A stretch of DNA of 64,000 nucleotides. Source: Simmondsia chinensis (lineage: Eukaryota > Streptophyta > Magnoliopsida > Caryophyllales > Simmondsiaceae). This document shows positions 9,538 through 20,603 of this stretch, one piece after another (the stretch's first letter is position 1; every line of letters starts with the position of its first letter). The position numbers were made by a program, and so were the translations under genes. Below the pieces are notes generated by a model, which was given only the letters and a program-made list of their open reading frames with translations, had not been told where the DNA came from and did no database searches. The stretch is from contig JAGTTD010000001.1 of the NCBI GenBank assembly GCA_018398585.1, positions 7,876,501 to 7,940,500 of the forward strand. The letters run 5' to 3'.

Positions 9538-10451
9538 TGGGGGACCCCTTCGATGCTTAAGTCACTATATGTCTGAGAAATAATAAGGATAGACATGAAG
9601 TAAGTAATTATAAAAATATACTTATCATGAGTCAAGTAAAGAGGGCACGAGACTTGTATGAACCAGAATAGAGCTCTGAGTGGAGAGAGAGAGAAGGAGA
9701 GTACAGAGTACAGTGCCAAATGGAGTAGCAAGCAGGATACTGAGTAGAAGGAGAGGGAGAGCGCAGTTGTTTCAGAGGTGGTCTTCGACTCAAAGCAATG
9801 GTGTCAGCGTCAATGCTTCCCATCTGGATTCTGACATCCCGAGGTGCCTTGTCCTCAGCCCACAAAAGGCATTTTTTACAGAGAAAGAGGTTCAAGCCTG
9901 AGGAGAGCTTGGGAGTTCTCCTCTTTTATAATGGAGGGAGAGAGAGATGTTTTTAAGAGTGGTAAGATAGAGAGTGAGGCAAGATGGGATTCGGGGCGAG
10001 ATAGAGGCAGAAAGCCGAAAGAGGGAGAGGTGCAATATAGAGAGAGGGTAGAGAGAGAGAGAGTGGCGATATAGCGAGAGGGAGCCGAGAGAGAGAGAGG
10101 CGAGATAGAGAGAGGGGCGAGATAAAGAGAGGGAGCTGAGAGAGAGGGGTGAGATGAGTGAGAAGAGCGGGAGACAAGATGCTGAGATTGAGGGGGCCGA
10201 AGAGAGACAAGATGGGTTGTGCGAGGAGAGAGAGAGAGAGGCGAGATTGGTGTCAAGGAAGAGAGAGAGAAAGACAGGTTGGCTAATTAAATGAGGAGAG
10301 AGGGAATACATGAGCAGAGAGAGAGAGTTAATGAGGGGTGTGTTTTGGTCAGTGGGTACATCCCCCACCTCATTTTTTACCTATTTTAATTTAGGCCATG
10401 TATTATGTTACCCGGTTATTTATAGTACCGAGTTATTTATTTTTCTTAACA
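9538..10451. repeat. Element C left terminal repeat
   Basis: About 914 bp. Shared landmarks with the right copy include GATGCTTAAGT, GAGTCAAGTAAAGAGGGCAC, CTTGGGAGTTCTCCTCTTTT and the last 120 bp ending CTTAACA. From 9930 to 10330 it is a degenerate GA-rich tract (GAGAGAGAG, GGCGAGAT). It has about 30 extra bases near 9710-9740 relative to the right copy. Long minus-strand frames here are translations of the GA/CT tract, not genes. Confidence 0.8.
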
Positions 10452-11734
10452 ATTAGTCCCCAACTTCTTGAGTGAACTTGACCAATTTAAGTTCGGTCAT
10501 AGAGTATAACCACGAGACTAGTCCAAGTTATTCAAATATTTATCGTAGCTATCATGGCCGTTCGAAGTCAACAACGCCTTCAAGCTACTTGAGTATTGAT
10601 GTCATTCCCCTTAATGCTGAGTTGGGGGCATTTCGCCCAATGAGAACTCAGGGCGTGATGGTCCTTATGACCGAAATGCCTGATTAAGGGCGGTTTCTGA
10701 TTATCTGCATCAACTGGCATTTATTGTACATGAGTTATGTTTACGTACCATGAAGCATCATTGTATTCGAAGTCATTCTTTATTCCTTACTCAGGTAGTC
10801 GAGTCTTTATTATCAAGTGCGAAGCATTAATAGACTTTACCGCATACTTGTTCATTGACAAAAGAAGTCTTACGCTACTCAGGGGCAGCCTTCCTATTTT
10901 GGGCTGAACTTGGACTATTCGAATTCTAGATTTCAAAGTCATATGACATATTTTCTTATGCACTTGATTTCTCATGTACCGATCGGAGGGTGTACATAAT
11001 CTAATAAGTATAAATGCCTGCCGTCTGAGGGCTTACAGCGAGTTGTGAGCATATGAGATGTCTGAATAATATTCCTTCCGAGAGGGGCCTCTGGTCTTGA
11101 ATAGTACGCCTACTTGAGAGAGCTCACGACTTTTAATACGCTTGACTAAGAAGGGCTTACATCTTGAATGTATTATGCTTGCGTGGGGAGCGTTTATTTT
11201 CGCAGGTATTTCGCCTTCCTAGGAAGGACTTATGTGATTAGATGTATTGGTAGCTCCTCTTTCTTGTCCTTGTTTTTGGTGATACGTTTTATGCGGTCAA
11301 CTTTCGCCTTTTATTTTTGGAGACAATGTGCCCAGGAGGTGGAGGAGTTGTGTTAACTGAATGGGGAACTTCAGCCTTGATTGTCTGAGTTGAGTTTTAT
11401 TGTGTCGGAGCTTCGTTTCATTGTTTCGAAATAGAATACCCATGTTGGAGGAGGATTCCTCGATTTCAAAGTCAAATACTCGTATTTCGGAATTCCCAGA
11501 GTAGATTTCACGTGTCGTTTCTGATTTTAAGGGAGGCCCGAAAATCCAAGATCATGGGGTTGCCCAATACTCGAAGGGTTTTGATATCCGGGTTAGCTCC
11601 GTGGTGAAGAAGGAAAAGTACCTGGATTTGAATTTGACGGTTTGTTTCCTTCAAGAAGTTTGTTACTCTGTTGCCAGGATGTGGAAGCGGTAAGACAAAG
11701 TGCAGCCAGCTCCTTAAACAAGTTTTGACGAATT
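10452..11734. other. Element C internal region, left part
   Basis: No coding sequence is recognised. From about 11000 the sequence already shows diverged copies of the GAAGGGCTTA-type unit that becomes regular after 11735, for example around 11020, 11090 and 11150. Confidence 0.5.
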
Positions 11735-13030
11735 CCATTGACCAGTTGAAGGGCTTGTGGCTTTGAGGTATTTTTCTAGCCTGTTGAAGGGCTAATAGTT
11801 TTGATGTATTTCACCAGCCTATTGAAGGGCGTACAGCTTTGGTGTATTTCGTTAGCCTGTTGAAGGGCTTACAGCTTAACTATTAATATATCGCCTACCT
11901 CGGAAGGTCTTATGGCTTATTGTTTTGTATCTCGCCTTCCCATAAGGGCTTATGGCTCACGTATCTGTATCTCTCTTGCCTCGGAAGGGCTTATGGCTCA
12001 AGTGTTTGTATCTTGCCCGCCTCGTAAGGGCTTATGGCTCAAGTGTTTTTATCTCGCCCGACTCGGAAGGGCTTATGCCTTAACTGTATATGTTTCGCCC
12101 GTCTTGGAAGGGCTTATGGCCTAAGGTATTTTGCCTACCTCAGAAGGGCAAACGGCCTTGACTGTGCTTCTCGCCTGCCTCGGAAGGGGTGATGGCTTTA
12201 AATGATGGATCTCGCCTGCCTAGGAAGGGTTTATGGCTTGGAGGTGCATGTCGCCTACCTCGAAAGGGCTTATGGCCTTAAATGATGTATCTCGCCTGCC
12301 TCATAAGGGCTTATGGCTTGGACGGTGCATCTCACCTACCTTGGAAGGGCCTATGGCCTTAGATGATGCACCTCTCCTTCCTCAGAAGGGCTTACGACTT
12401 GATGTATCTCACCTGCCTTGGAAGGGCTTACGGTTTAATGTATTTTGGCCACCTAGGAAGGACCTATGGTTTAACGTATTTCACCCATCTCGGAAGAGCT
12501 TATGGCTTAAAATGAATTTCGCCTGCCTGAGAAGGGCTTACAGCTCAAAATGAAAGGGCATACAACTTAAATAAATTTCGCCGGCCTAAGGAGGGCTTAC
12601 AGCTTTGATTGTGTCTTGCCGGCCTGAGAGGGACTTACGGCTCGAATGTATGTCTCCTACCTAAGAAGGGCTTATGGCTTAAATGGATGTCGCCTTCCTG
12701 AGAAGAGCTTATAGCTTAAAAGGAATTTCACCTGCCTGAGAAGAGCTTACAGATTAAATGAATTTCGCCTACTTAAGGAGAGCTTACAGCAGCTCGAATA
12801 TATGTCCCTACCTGAGAAGGGCTTATGGCTTAAATGGATGTTGCTTACCTGAGAAGGGCTTACAGCTTAAAGGAATTTAGCCTGCCTGAGAAGGGCTTAC
12901 AGCTTAAATGAATTTCGCCTGCCCGAGGAGGGCTTGTAGCTTTGATTGTGTCTGGCCGGCCTGAGAAAGCTTATGGCTCGAATGTATGTCGCTTACCTAA
13001 GAAGGGCTTATGGCTTAAATATGCGAGTAC
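11735..13030. repeat. Tandem repeat, about 40-bp unit, about 32 copies, inside element C
   Basis: The unit has the form TCGCCTGCCTCGGAAGGGCT, then TATGGCTTAAATGATGTATC with variations. Period is 38-43 bp. Copies on the left use TAGCCTGTTGAAGGGCTTAC, those on the right CGCCTGCCTGAGAAGGGCTT, so the array has graded subfamilies. Open frames over it (11912-12124 and 12233-12553) repeat the same peptide and are not genes. Confidence 0.9.
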
Positions 13031-16000
13031 TTGAAAGTACTTGGCGATAAATAACACCTATCTCGAGGGGCTTATGATGTTATACAAGGGTAATCAGGAT
13101 ACCTGTGAGGTGACAGGGCCTAATTACATATGGTTGTGATTGCTGAATAACTTTTTTTCAATCAAATGGCTGCTGTTCTATCCAACATAGGAGCAAGCAT
13201 AGGTTTATGATGATCACGTACCTGAAAACCGACCTGCAATCACTACACTTAAACAAAAAATGCTGTGAATTTAAACAGCTTCCCCATGAGGGGTGATCCA
13301 AGTCTACAATCCTTTTATTGGTCCGTAAAGCAGGCGAATATAGTGGTAGTATTTATTACCTTTTTCCTTACAGCCGAATCACGTCAATTGCCAAGCCTTC
13401 CATCCATAAACTTGCCATGTGGGCGTATCATGCATCCAAGTCCCCCCCAGTTACGGATTCAAACTCATGGTGGGTGGCTAAGGCCCCCAATCTAATAATC
13501 CGTCCGCTAAGGGCCATTTCTGAGTTCTTCTATGCGCTTCATAGGTTTGAGTCCTTTATAACTCTCATGGACGAATTAGACAACAGACAGATGTGTTTTT
13601 AGACCATTTTTGTCTCTATTTAAGAGGACTTTGGTTTTACATTAATTGTGCCTCGTATTCGTTTAATTGCAGACCAATAGAATAGTGTTTTGGGGCATAT
13701 TTATAGTTTTATAGGGGAAAGTCTCCCCGTCTCCTCAAATAAGGGGGGATGTTCCTCCTGGTCACAAGTTGGGATGTAATGCCCCTAAATTCAAGACCCT
13801 TGATATTAGGTAGTTGGCCCATGTCTGTAACGATAGGTAATTTGTCGTTGACTATTTTCGGGTGAGATGTATAAGATGGGGCATGATCCCCTATGGTTTT
13901 GGCACCCATGATTCTAGATAGCCATCATGGTATTCGATCACAGCTTGGGTTGTACGCATTCATAAATAGTCGTAGTCCGGTACACGAGTCGGACCGAGAT
14001 ACATCTCGATTCCCAGATGTCCTTTTCTTGTATTCTTATACGAGCACCGTTTGATCGTTGTTATCAAATAGTATTTGGTCGAGAGAGATTTGACGCCAAC
14101 TAATTAAGGGATTTGAACTACGTGCCTGTCATCATAGGTAAGAGGGGAGAGATTCAAGTTTTCCCTCATTTGGACAATCCCTCGGAAGTGGATGTATCCA
14201 TAGTGAGTGGGCGGATGCTCAATTAAGAAACTAACACAAGGTGGGGGCCGAGCCACCTAGTCAAGAAGAATAAACTACATTTGGTAGTTCGCTCCTAGTA
14301 ACGCGGTGAGCAGTGGTTCTAGTCAAACTAGTCTCGTAACAGCTCATATGAATTAGTAACAATAAAGTCAAATCAACTTTGATCCAATAAATCGATGATA
14401 ATTAGGGCCAGTTGATTTTTTCTTCAACAGTCAACACTGGCTAGTTTCGATCAATCCACTCTATGCTATTAATCCCAGTTAATGCAACTAGAGCCTATTT
14501 AATAGAAGTTAACATGCTCATTACTGGTGAAATATGGTCAAGCTCGATCAAACACGTTTTCACGACTATAAACTTAGCCAAACTTTGGCTAACCTCAATC
14601 AACTTTTGTCATACCTGACTAATGTGAGACATGTTAAGTCGACTATCATGCATTTTCAAGTGGAGTTTGTCGTTTTTGCTTCTCTTCATCAATGACGCAA
14701 GTGTCTATCTTTGAAAGATAAAATACTAGTGCAATTCATTAGAACATGTCAATTCAGAAAACCACATGTTATTAAACCACTTATTTTAATGCAATCAATA
14801 CAGAGGTTTCTTGTTGGATGTTATCATACGATTCACCCCGATTTAGCCAGTATTTAAAAAAGCTGATATAGTTTCGCCGATCCTTATAGGAGGACTATCG
14901 ACTTGCTAATTTTAGTCGTTATTTATTTTGTTCGTTTTTCCGTTAACAACGTCAAATATTGTCTAGCTCGTTTCTTGCCATGCAACAGTTCACAAACATA
15001 AGCTCGTTCTTTCAATAGGGAGGCTTGTCTCGAGCCTCTCCCTTTTACTTTTTTTTTGTTAGATACAGGAATAAGAATTTGTAATGACTCGCCCTCTAGT
15101 AAGACTTTGACCTATATTTGTCGATTCACAATAGTGGGCTCCTTTCCCACTCCGAATGGGGGGAATGTATTTCGCCCACCTTGTTCTTGGGGCACATTGG
15201 CCCATGGGTCCGAGATGCTCAATTTCAGGTGGTTGCCTTTTTTTGCTTTTTGTCCGTGTTTGGCTCTGTACTTGGTCATGGGCTAAGTATATTCATTGCC
15301 TTTCATGTTACCTCGGATGTTGTTTGATTGTTGTTATCATAAGCCTTGACTATATAGCAGCCCATATTTTTGTAGGTTTTGTGAAAGCATCTTTGTTTGG
15401 GATTTTTGTATAATCTTATTGTAGCTTGAACTTAGCCAGTCCTAGCCAATTTTGATCAAACCCGGTAAGGCCGGTCAAAGTCGGTCAAACTTGGGGAAAT
15501 TTGGTTGAAGTCAATTTATCTTGACCAAAATAAATCTAACTTGACCAAACTTGTCAAAATCATTTAATTTGGGTGGGTCGAACAAAGTATTCATCATGAG
15601 ATTCTGCTCTCTTTTTTCTTTTTCTTTTTCTAAATTTTGCCTTGTGAAATTTCATCCTCATTTGGGGCTCTTTTGTTAGTTTGTACCTAGCTTAAATATA
15701 CAATTTAAGCAACATATTCTATCGTTGTTATTGTAGGCAAAATGTAAAATTTCAGCTAAAAAAGATGGAGAAATATGTAAAAAGGTTAATAGGATGTCAA
15801 CAGTGAAATGTTGGAAATATAAAATTTTAACCTATAGTTGTGCTAATAATATTCGATATTTAACATAAACAGAAAGTAGTTAAAATCAACAATATATGGA
15901 TTCAGCATCACTTGAAGTATTTGATTCCCTTTTTTTTTTTTTTTTGTTGTGGTCCTCTCCTATCTTCATATTCTCCAAAATTTCAAACATATAATACATA

Positions 16001-16091
16001 AAGAGAAATGCTAAAAGGATGACAATTTTAATGTTCCATTCTTCACTGTAAAATGAACAAACTTGTCAGAGGGACCCATGAGCGTAGCTCG
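13031..16091. other. Element C internal region, right part
   Basis: About 3 kb without a recognised gene. Open frames up to 95 codons have no known motif. Two stretches (about 14330-14660 and 15425-15590) are dense in GTCAA/TTGAC-type words. A T run lies at 15930-15945. There is no obvious polypurine tract before the right terminal repeat. Confidence 0.5.
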
Positions 16092-16668
16092 TGGGGGACC
16101 CTTCCGATGCTTAAGTTAGTAAATGTCCGAAAAATTACAAGGACAAATAGGAAGTAATAATTATAGCAAAATACTTATCTTGAGTCAAGTAAAGAGGGCA
16201 CAAGACTTGTATGAACCGGAATAGAGCTCCGAGTGGAGAGAGAGAAGGAGAGTACCGAGTAGAAGGAGAGGGAGAGCGTACTGGTTTCGGAGGTGGTCTT
16301 TTGCTCAAAGCGATGGTTCCGGCATCGATGCTTCCTAGCCAAATTCCGGCATCTCGAGGCTCCTTGACCTCAGCCTACACAAGGCATTTTTTAGAAGGCG
16401 AGAAGTTCGAGCCTAAGGAGAGCTTGGGAGTTCTCCTCTTTTATAATGGAGGGAAAGAGAGACATTTTGAGAGTGGGAAGAGAGAGAAAGTGAGGTGAGA
16501 TGAGATTCAGGGCGAGATAGAGGGACAAAGCAGAGAGAGAGGGGCAAGATAGAGAGAGGATCGAGAGAGAGATAGCGGCGAGATAGAGAGAGAGCCAAGA
16601 GAGAGAGAGGCGATATAGAGAGAGGGTTGAGAGAGAGGGGTGAGATAAAGAGAGGGGCGAGATGAGTC

Positions 16669-16711
<43 letters not shown>

Positions 16712-16993
16712 AGAGAGAGAGAGAGAGAGAAGACGGTGAGATTGAGGGGAGAGAGAGAGACGAGATGGGTTGTGAGAGGAAAGAAAGAGTCGAGATGCGT
16801 GTCAGGCGAGAGAGAGAGAGGTTGGCTAATTACATGAAGAGAGAGGGAATACATGAGTAAGAGAGAGAGTTAATTAGGGGTGTGTTTTGGTCGGTGGATA
16901 CGTCCTCCACCTCATTTTTTACCTATTTTAATTTAGACCTTGTATTATATTACCCGGTTATTTATAGTACCGAGTTATTTGTTTTCCTTAACA
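16092..16993. repeat. Element C right terminal repeat
   Basis: About 902 bp, direct copy of 9538-10451. It holds a purer GA microsatellite (about 16674-16735) than the left copy. It ends CTTAACA, after which gypsy relic A integrase sequence resumes. Confidence 0.8.
16674..16735. repeat. (GA)n microsatellite in the right terminal repeat of element C
   Basis: A nearly pure GA run with one AAG interruption, inside a wider GA-rich tract (16470-16830). Confidence 0.92.
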
Positions 16994-17960
16994 CTAAGCA
17001 TAAAGGAAACAACTACCAATGCAGGTCTTTATATGCACTTACCCATTCCATGGCAGCCATGGACCAATATCAATATGAATTTTGTGTTAAGCTTATCCCA
17101 AAGAAAGCACGGAGTGCATTCTCTTCATGGTGATTAACTAATTTTCCTAGATGGCATATCTTTTTGTCATACAGAAAGGCCCTTCGATGTTTACCAACCG
17201 GTTGATTTCTATGGGGTCCACCGGTTGCACAGTTTACCCATTTAAATTATATTAGATAAGAATGTTCATCTTGTCAATAACTTCTGGAATTGCTTATGAC
17301 ATCTAGCTAACACCTTAATGGACTTCAGCACATATGATAGATGGGTAGATGGAGGTCACTAATTGCTCTTTAGGAAACTTCTTACTATTTTGAATAGCCA
17401 AGAATGTCAAGTCATACAATCATAAGTAGTACAAGGTATGGTTTGCCCTTAATTATCCCATCAATTGCAACACAAGATACCTCCACTACATATCATGGAT
17501 CTATACCTCATTCCCTTCTAAACCTTGATCTAGCAGCAAATCTTACTAATGCTCATGAAAACGCTATAGGCTTCATTTTAACTTTCTCCGCATCTTTCAG
17601 CAGACCCAAGAATCTCTATAGTTTGCTAATGGCTACTATAAAGTGAGAGCGGGCAAGAGAAAAGAATGTTTGAATTCAAAGTAAGTGACTAAGTGTGGGA
17701 AATACTAACTTTAGAAAGGTATCTAACAAGATGAAAAAGCAAGCATTTCACCTGGAATATCAGACCTTTAAAAGGGATCTAGAAAATTAACTCCCACACT
17801 TGCTGTTTTCAACTACCAAGTAGCATGCGTACATTTAATATCTTCAATGTGAAGCACCTTGTTCCATACTTTGGTGAGAACCAAGAGGAAGAGGCATACA
17901 AGAATTCAAAGGAGAATGCTTCCCAACTCTGGGAGGATGATGCAGGATAAGGATCTTAGC
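16994..17960 (+). pseudogene. Gypsy relic A integrase core and C-terminus
   Basis: Directly after element C the frame reads AGLYMHLPIPWQPW then NINMNFVLSL, the start of the gypsy integrase core (xSMDFVxGLP type). Later traces are NNFWNCL near 17280, an FSTYDRWVDGGH block equivalent to the SAYHPQTDGQTE region near 17325-17360, LDLAANLTNAHENAIG near 17525 and, at the end, FNIFNVKHLVPYFGEN near 17840, equivalent to the conserved C-terminal STFNVADL motif. Stops are frequent. Catalytic residues cannot be assigned securely. Confidence 0.78.
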
Positions 17961-18240
17961 AAAGTGGGTCATCCTACGAAGAGATAAAACAATCAGAATA
18001 ATGGGGAAACTAGGTCAGTGAATGAGCAAGGTGCAACATGCTAGTTTAAAGACTGATTTTGAGAAGTAACCATCTTCTAAAAGTTGCAATCATAGTTTTA
18101 CCATGACTCCACATATCGACAAGATTTCATACATAGCTTTTTCTAGAATGGATAGCTCGTGTTCTATCAAGACTCTATTTTTCCTTTGTATTTCTGAGTT
18201 ATACATGGATTATAAATAGCTTGAGAAATAGCATATTATT
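17961..18240 (+). other. Possible 3' LTR remnant of gypsy relic A
   Basis: After the integrase end there is no coding sequence. ATTATAAATAGCTTGAG near 18208 resembles a gypsy LTR TATA region. There is no second copy to compare, so this is only positional inference. Confidence 0.3.
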
Positions 18241-18242
18241 CA

Positions 18243-18265
18243 CCCCCCCCCCCCCCCCCCCCCCC
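18243..18265. repeat. Poly-C tract (23 C)
   Basis: An uninterrupted C run between the relic A tail and the LINE-like segment. The length may be unreliable in the assembly. Confidence 0.9.
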
Positions 18266-18439
18266 GGAACTTGAAATTGATAATTGATTCTCATGAGCTC
18301 TTTGGTTCTTCAGAGTAAAGATGAAATTATAAGTGTTACCCACTCAACCATTGTATACAGTTCACCAACCTACTAGAGCAAAACTGTGTGAATATCATCT
18401 CAATTCAATCGATTGGGCCTTGCGCCAAAATACCAAAAA

Positions 18440-19131
18440 CTGCAGGATAAAAACAATGCCAAACAAGCCTTTAGGTTGTGCAATGAAGCGTGAAGCGGGT
18501 CGTCAAATTCCTAAGTTGGGTGCGACAAGCCTTTAGGTTGAGCAATGAACCGATGCCAAACAAGCAAGTTAGGCAGAATAGGGAAAATTTGATGGCGGGG
18601 TAATCAAATCCCTAAGTTGGGTGCGACACAAAGGGATACGAGAGCAGTGAAGCACGTGATAAAAGAGCAAGCTAAGCCGAAGCTACAAGACTTCCTAAAT
18701 GATATGTCACCTGGAAATAGCGCAAAGAGATTAGCGAAGGTCTCTAGCAAATAGAAAAAGAGGAATTTGGGGGAAAGGGGAGATAGTGTTAAAGATGCAA
18801 ATAAACTCCTTGCTGCGGAGTGCATGTGGGATATGGGGAAAAGACTGGGGTCGGGCTTTGATGGTTCTGATCTGCTTATGATTGAGCAACTTACTTCGAG
18901 AGATTTAGGAGCGTGACTATCCTATATTTTTATCTTTTAGATTTTCCTGTTTCCGAATACTCCGTAGTGATGTTTAAGGCTCTTAGTGTTTGCCTGTTTT
19001 TGCTTATATTCCTATTTGTATTGTCTTTGTTGATTGATCGTCACCTATATATGGGCTGACAAAGGGCTCGTTTGTTCCAGTTACCTTCTTTGTATCACGA
19101 TTCTCTCGTTAATTATAGGAAAAAAAAAAAA
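18440..19131 (+). pseudogene. Possible LINE remnant: ORF1 C-terminus joined to 3' end with A tail
   Basis: A frame of about 105 codons (about 18600-18915, one TAG) starts NQIPKLGATQRDTRAVKHV and ends AAECMWDMGKRLGSGFDG, then IEQLTSRDLGA and a stop. The MWDMGKRLG plus IEQL..RD ending resembles the C-terminus of plant LINE ORF1 proteins. No ORF2 (endonuclease, reverse transcriptase) follows. Instead about 200 bp of T-rich DNA ends in an 11-13 base A run (to 19131). A 60-70-bp block around 18460-18530 is duplicated near 18530-18625. The identification rests on motif memory and is tentative. Confidence 0.35.
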
Positions 19132-20600
19132 TTAATAAAGGTCGTGCAATCCTCTTTGTATCTGTTGCCTTTGAAGTGGGTTTCATGATGCAAGTTTAAC
19201 TACAATGGAGACACTACAGCAAAGGAGTATGCGCACTTTATGCTTACATGTAGCATTCTTATAAGATAAGGTTGTGTTTCTATTTATGTTTCAAAATGGG
19301 ATAGCTCAATCTCCATGTAGCACATGATTCTTGTAATTATGTTAACTATTGTGCCACATAAATTCCAGGTTACAGTTGTGGACTAGCAAAACACAGGTGT
19401 CATAGACATAACATAATATAAGTTTGCACATCGTAATAACCCAATTTCTTTTACATAATGGCCTTTATTTCTTTTCATAACGTGAAATCGGCAGTTGGTG
19501 ACTAATTTAGAGGCGCATTTTCAACACCTAAGTTTGTCTTTCGAAATGTGGATGCTTATGCATGGCTTTTTCAGTTTTACCCCTAGTTTACACTGAGAAT
19601 GTTACTAGTGTTGCATTTTGTCTGCCATTATATATTGTCTTGTAACCACAAAAATTAGCCACATAAGAGGATAAAGATAAATAAAAAAAATAAAACAAAA
19701 AAAATTATTTCTCTAATTTTTTTTTTTTTTAAATTTACTTTTGCTTGATGCAGTTTGATCATTGACATACTTCATCTGTTAGTCGAGATGATTCGCAGGG
19801 AAAGGACCTGGCTTGGAGCCAAAGATGTTGTAAGACCGTCTATACCTAATTTTTCTAATGTTCCCATCATATTTGTAGAAAATATAAGTACATAATAAAC
19901 ATACATTTTAGGCCTAGCTTGATTGCGGAATTGAATATGAACTTGTCTTAGATCTTTTGGTAGATTTCCTTGAAAACTATGTTAAATAATTGAGAAAGCG
20001 AACAGAGTCCCCTAGTTTTCACTTCTCTAGAAAGTAGAGTTGGGATGTGTTGGAAATTTTGATTTTTAATTGGTTAAATGAATTATAATAGGAGAGAAGC
20101 GATCTCTGTTTATTAGCACATAGACATAATATGTTCTAAATTAATTTTTTTGTTCAAGTAACTTTTGTCCACATTATCTTAACATATGGGAATGCATTTT
20201 AATTTAGCCAGATTTTATTGGTATATCTTGAAAATGGACATGCTAACTTTGAAACCTTATAGCAAAGTCATCAGCAGGCAAAGGTCTTGCAGAGAGATTA
20301 TATGTTGGCATTTAAAATCATTTAGAACACGGAATCCTTCTTTCACTTTCTCCAAATTGGTTAAGCTTTTGTAATATTTGACTTTATGATACGGTATTAA
20401 AGCTTTTTTGATCAAGAGGCCAAAAGTTCAAATCCCAATAGCTCGTTATCTAATATTAATATATTTTAATATCAGATCAGGCATATATATTATTCATATT
20501 TCAAGTTCAATTAGCATTTGTGTGAGGATACTTAATATTTTATACATTCGAGATAGTTCGCTTAACGGGGGGAAAAAACATGTTAAGGAAGGTGATAATT
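19132..20600. other. AT-rich intergenic DNA
   Basis: No gene or repeat boundary recognised. It contains short A and T runs (19680-19735) and scattered stops in all frames. Confidence 0.55.
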
Positions 20601-20603
20601 TTG

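Larger units (their letters stand above)
9538..16993. mobile_element. Element C: 7.5-kb non-coding element with long direct terminal repeats (LARD-like)
   Basis: Two direct repeats of about 914 and 902 bp (9538-10451, 16092-16993) start TGGGGGACCC and end CTTAACA, consistent with LTR ends TG...CA. They enclose 5.6 kb without a recognisable Gag or Pol domain on either strand. The whole block separates relic A integrase traces on both sides, so it behaves as an insertion. No clear target duplication, primer site or polypurine tract was found. Large retrotransposon derivative is the best label; an unusual segmental duplication is the alternative. Confidence 0.65.
6540..18240 (+). mobile_element. 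Ty3/gypsy relic A, interrupted by two later elements
   Basis: Pieces of one plus-strand gypsy pol can be read in order: reverse transcriptase N-terminal part (6540-6785), its catalytic part (8414-8620), RNase H (8680-9200), integrase zinc domain (about 9300-9537), integrase core and C-terminus (16994-17960). Between them lie relic B (minus strand) and element C. Order and strand agree, so this is one old copy split by nested insertion. The 3' LTR may lie near 18050-18240, where TATAAATA occurs at about 18210. The 5' part (gag, 5' LTR) is not in this position and was not found. Confidence 0.82.

Noticed and set aside
9876..10368. Minus-strand frames of 85-158 codons rich in Ser/Leu
   Set aside because: They translate the CT/GA-rich low-complexity part of element C's terminal repeat, with three overlapping frames open at once. 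The same holds at 16413-16854.
11912..12553. Frames of 70 and 106 codons on the 40-bp repeat
   Set aside because: The peptide repeats with the DNA unit and has no known domain.
15056..15413. Overlapping 69-85-codon frames in element C
   Set aside because: Three frames are open at once, with no motif or codon pattern favouring one.
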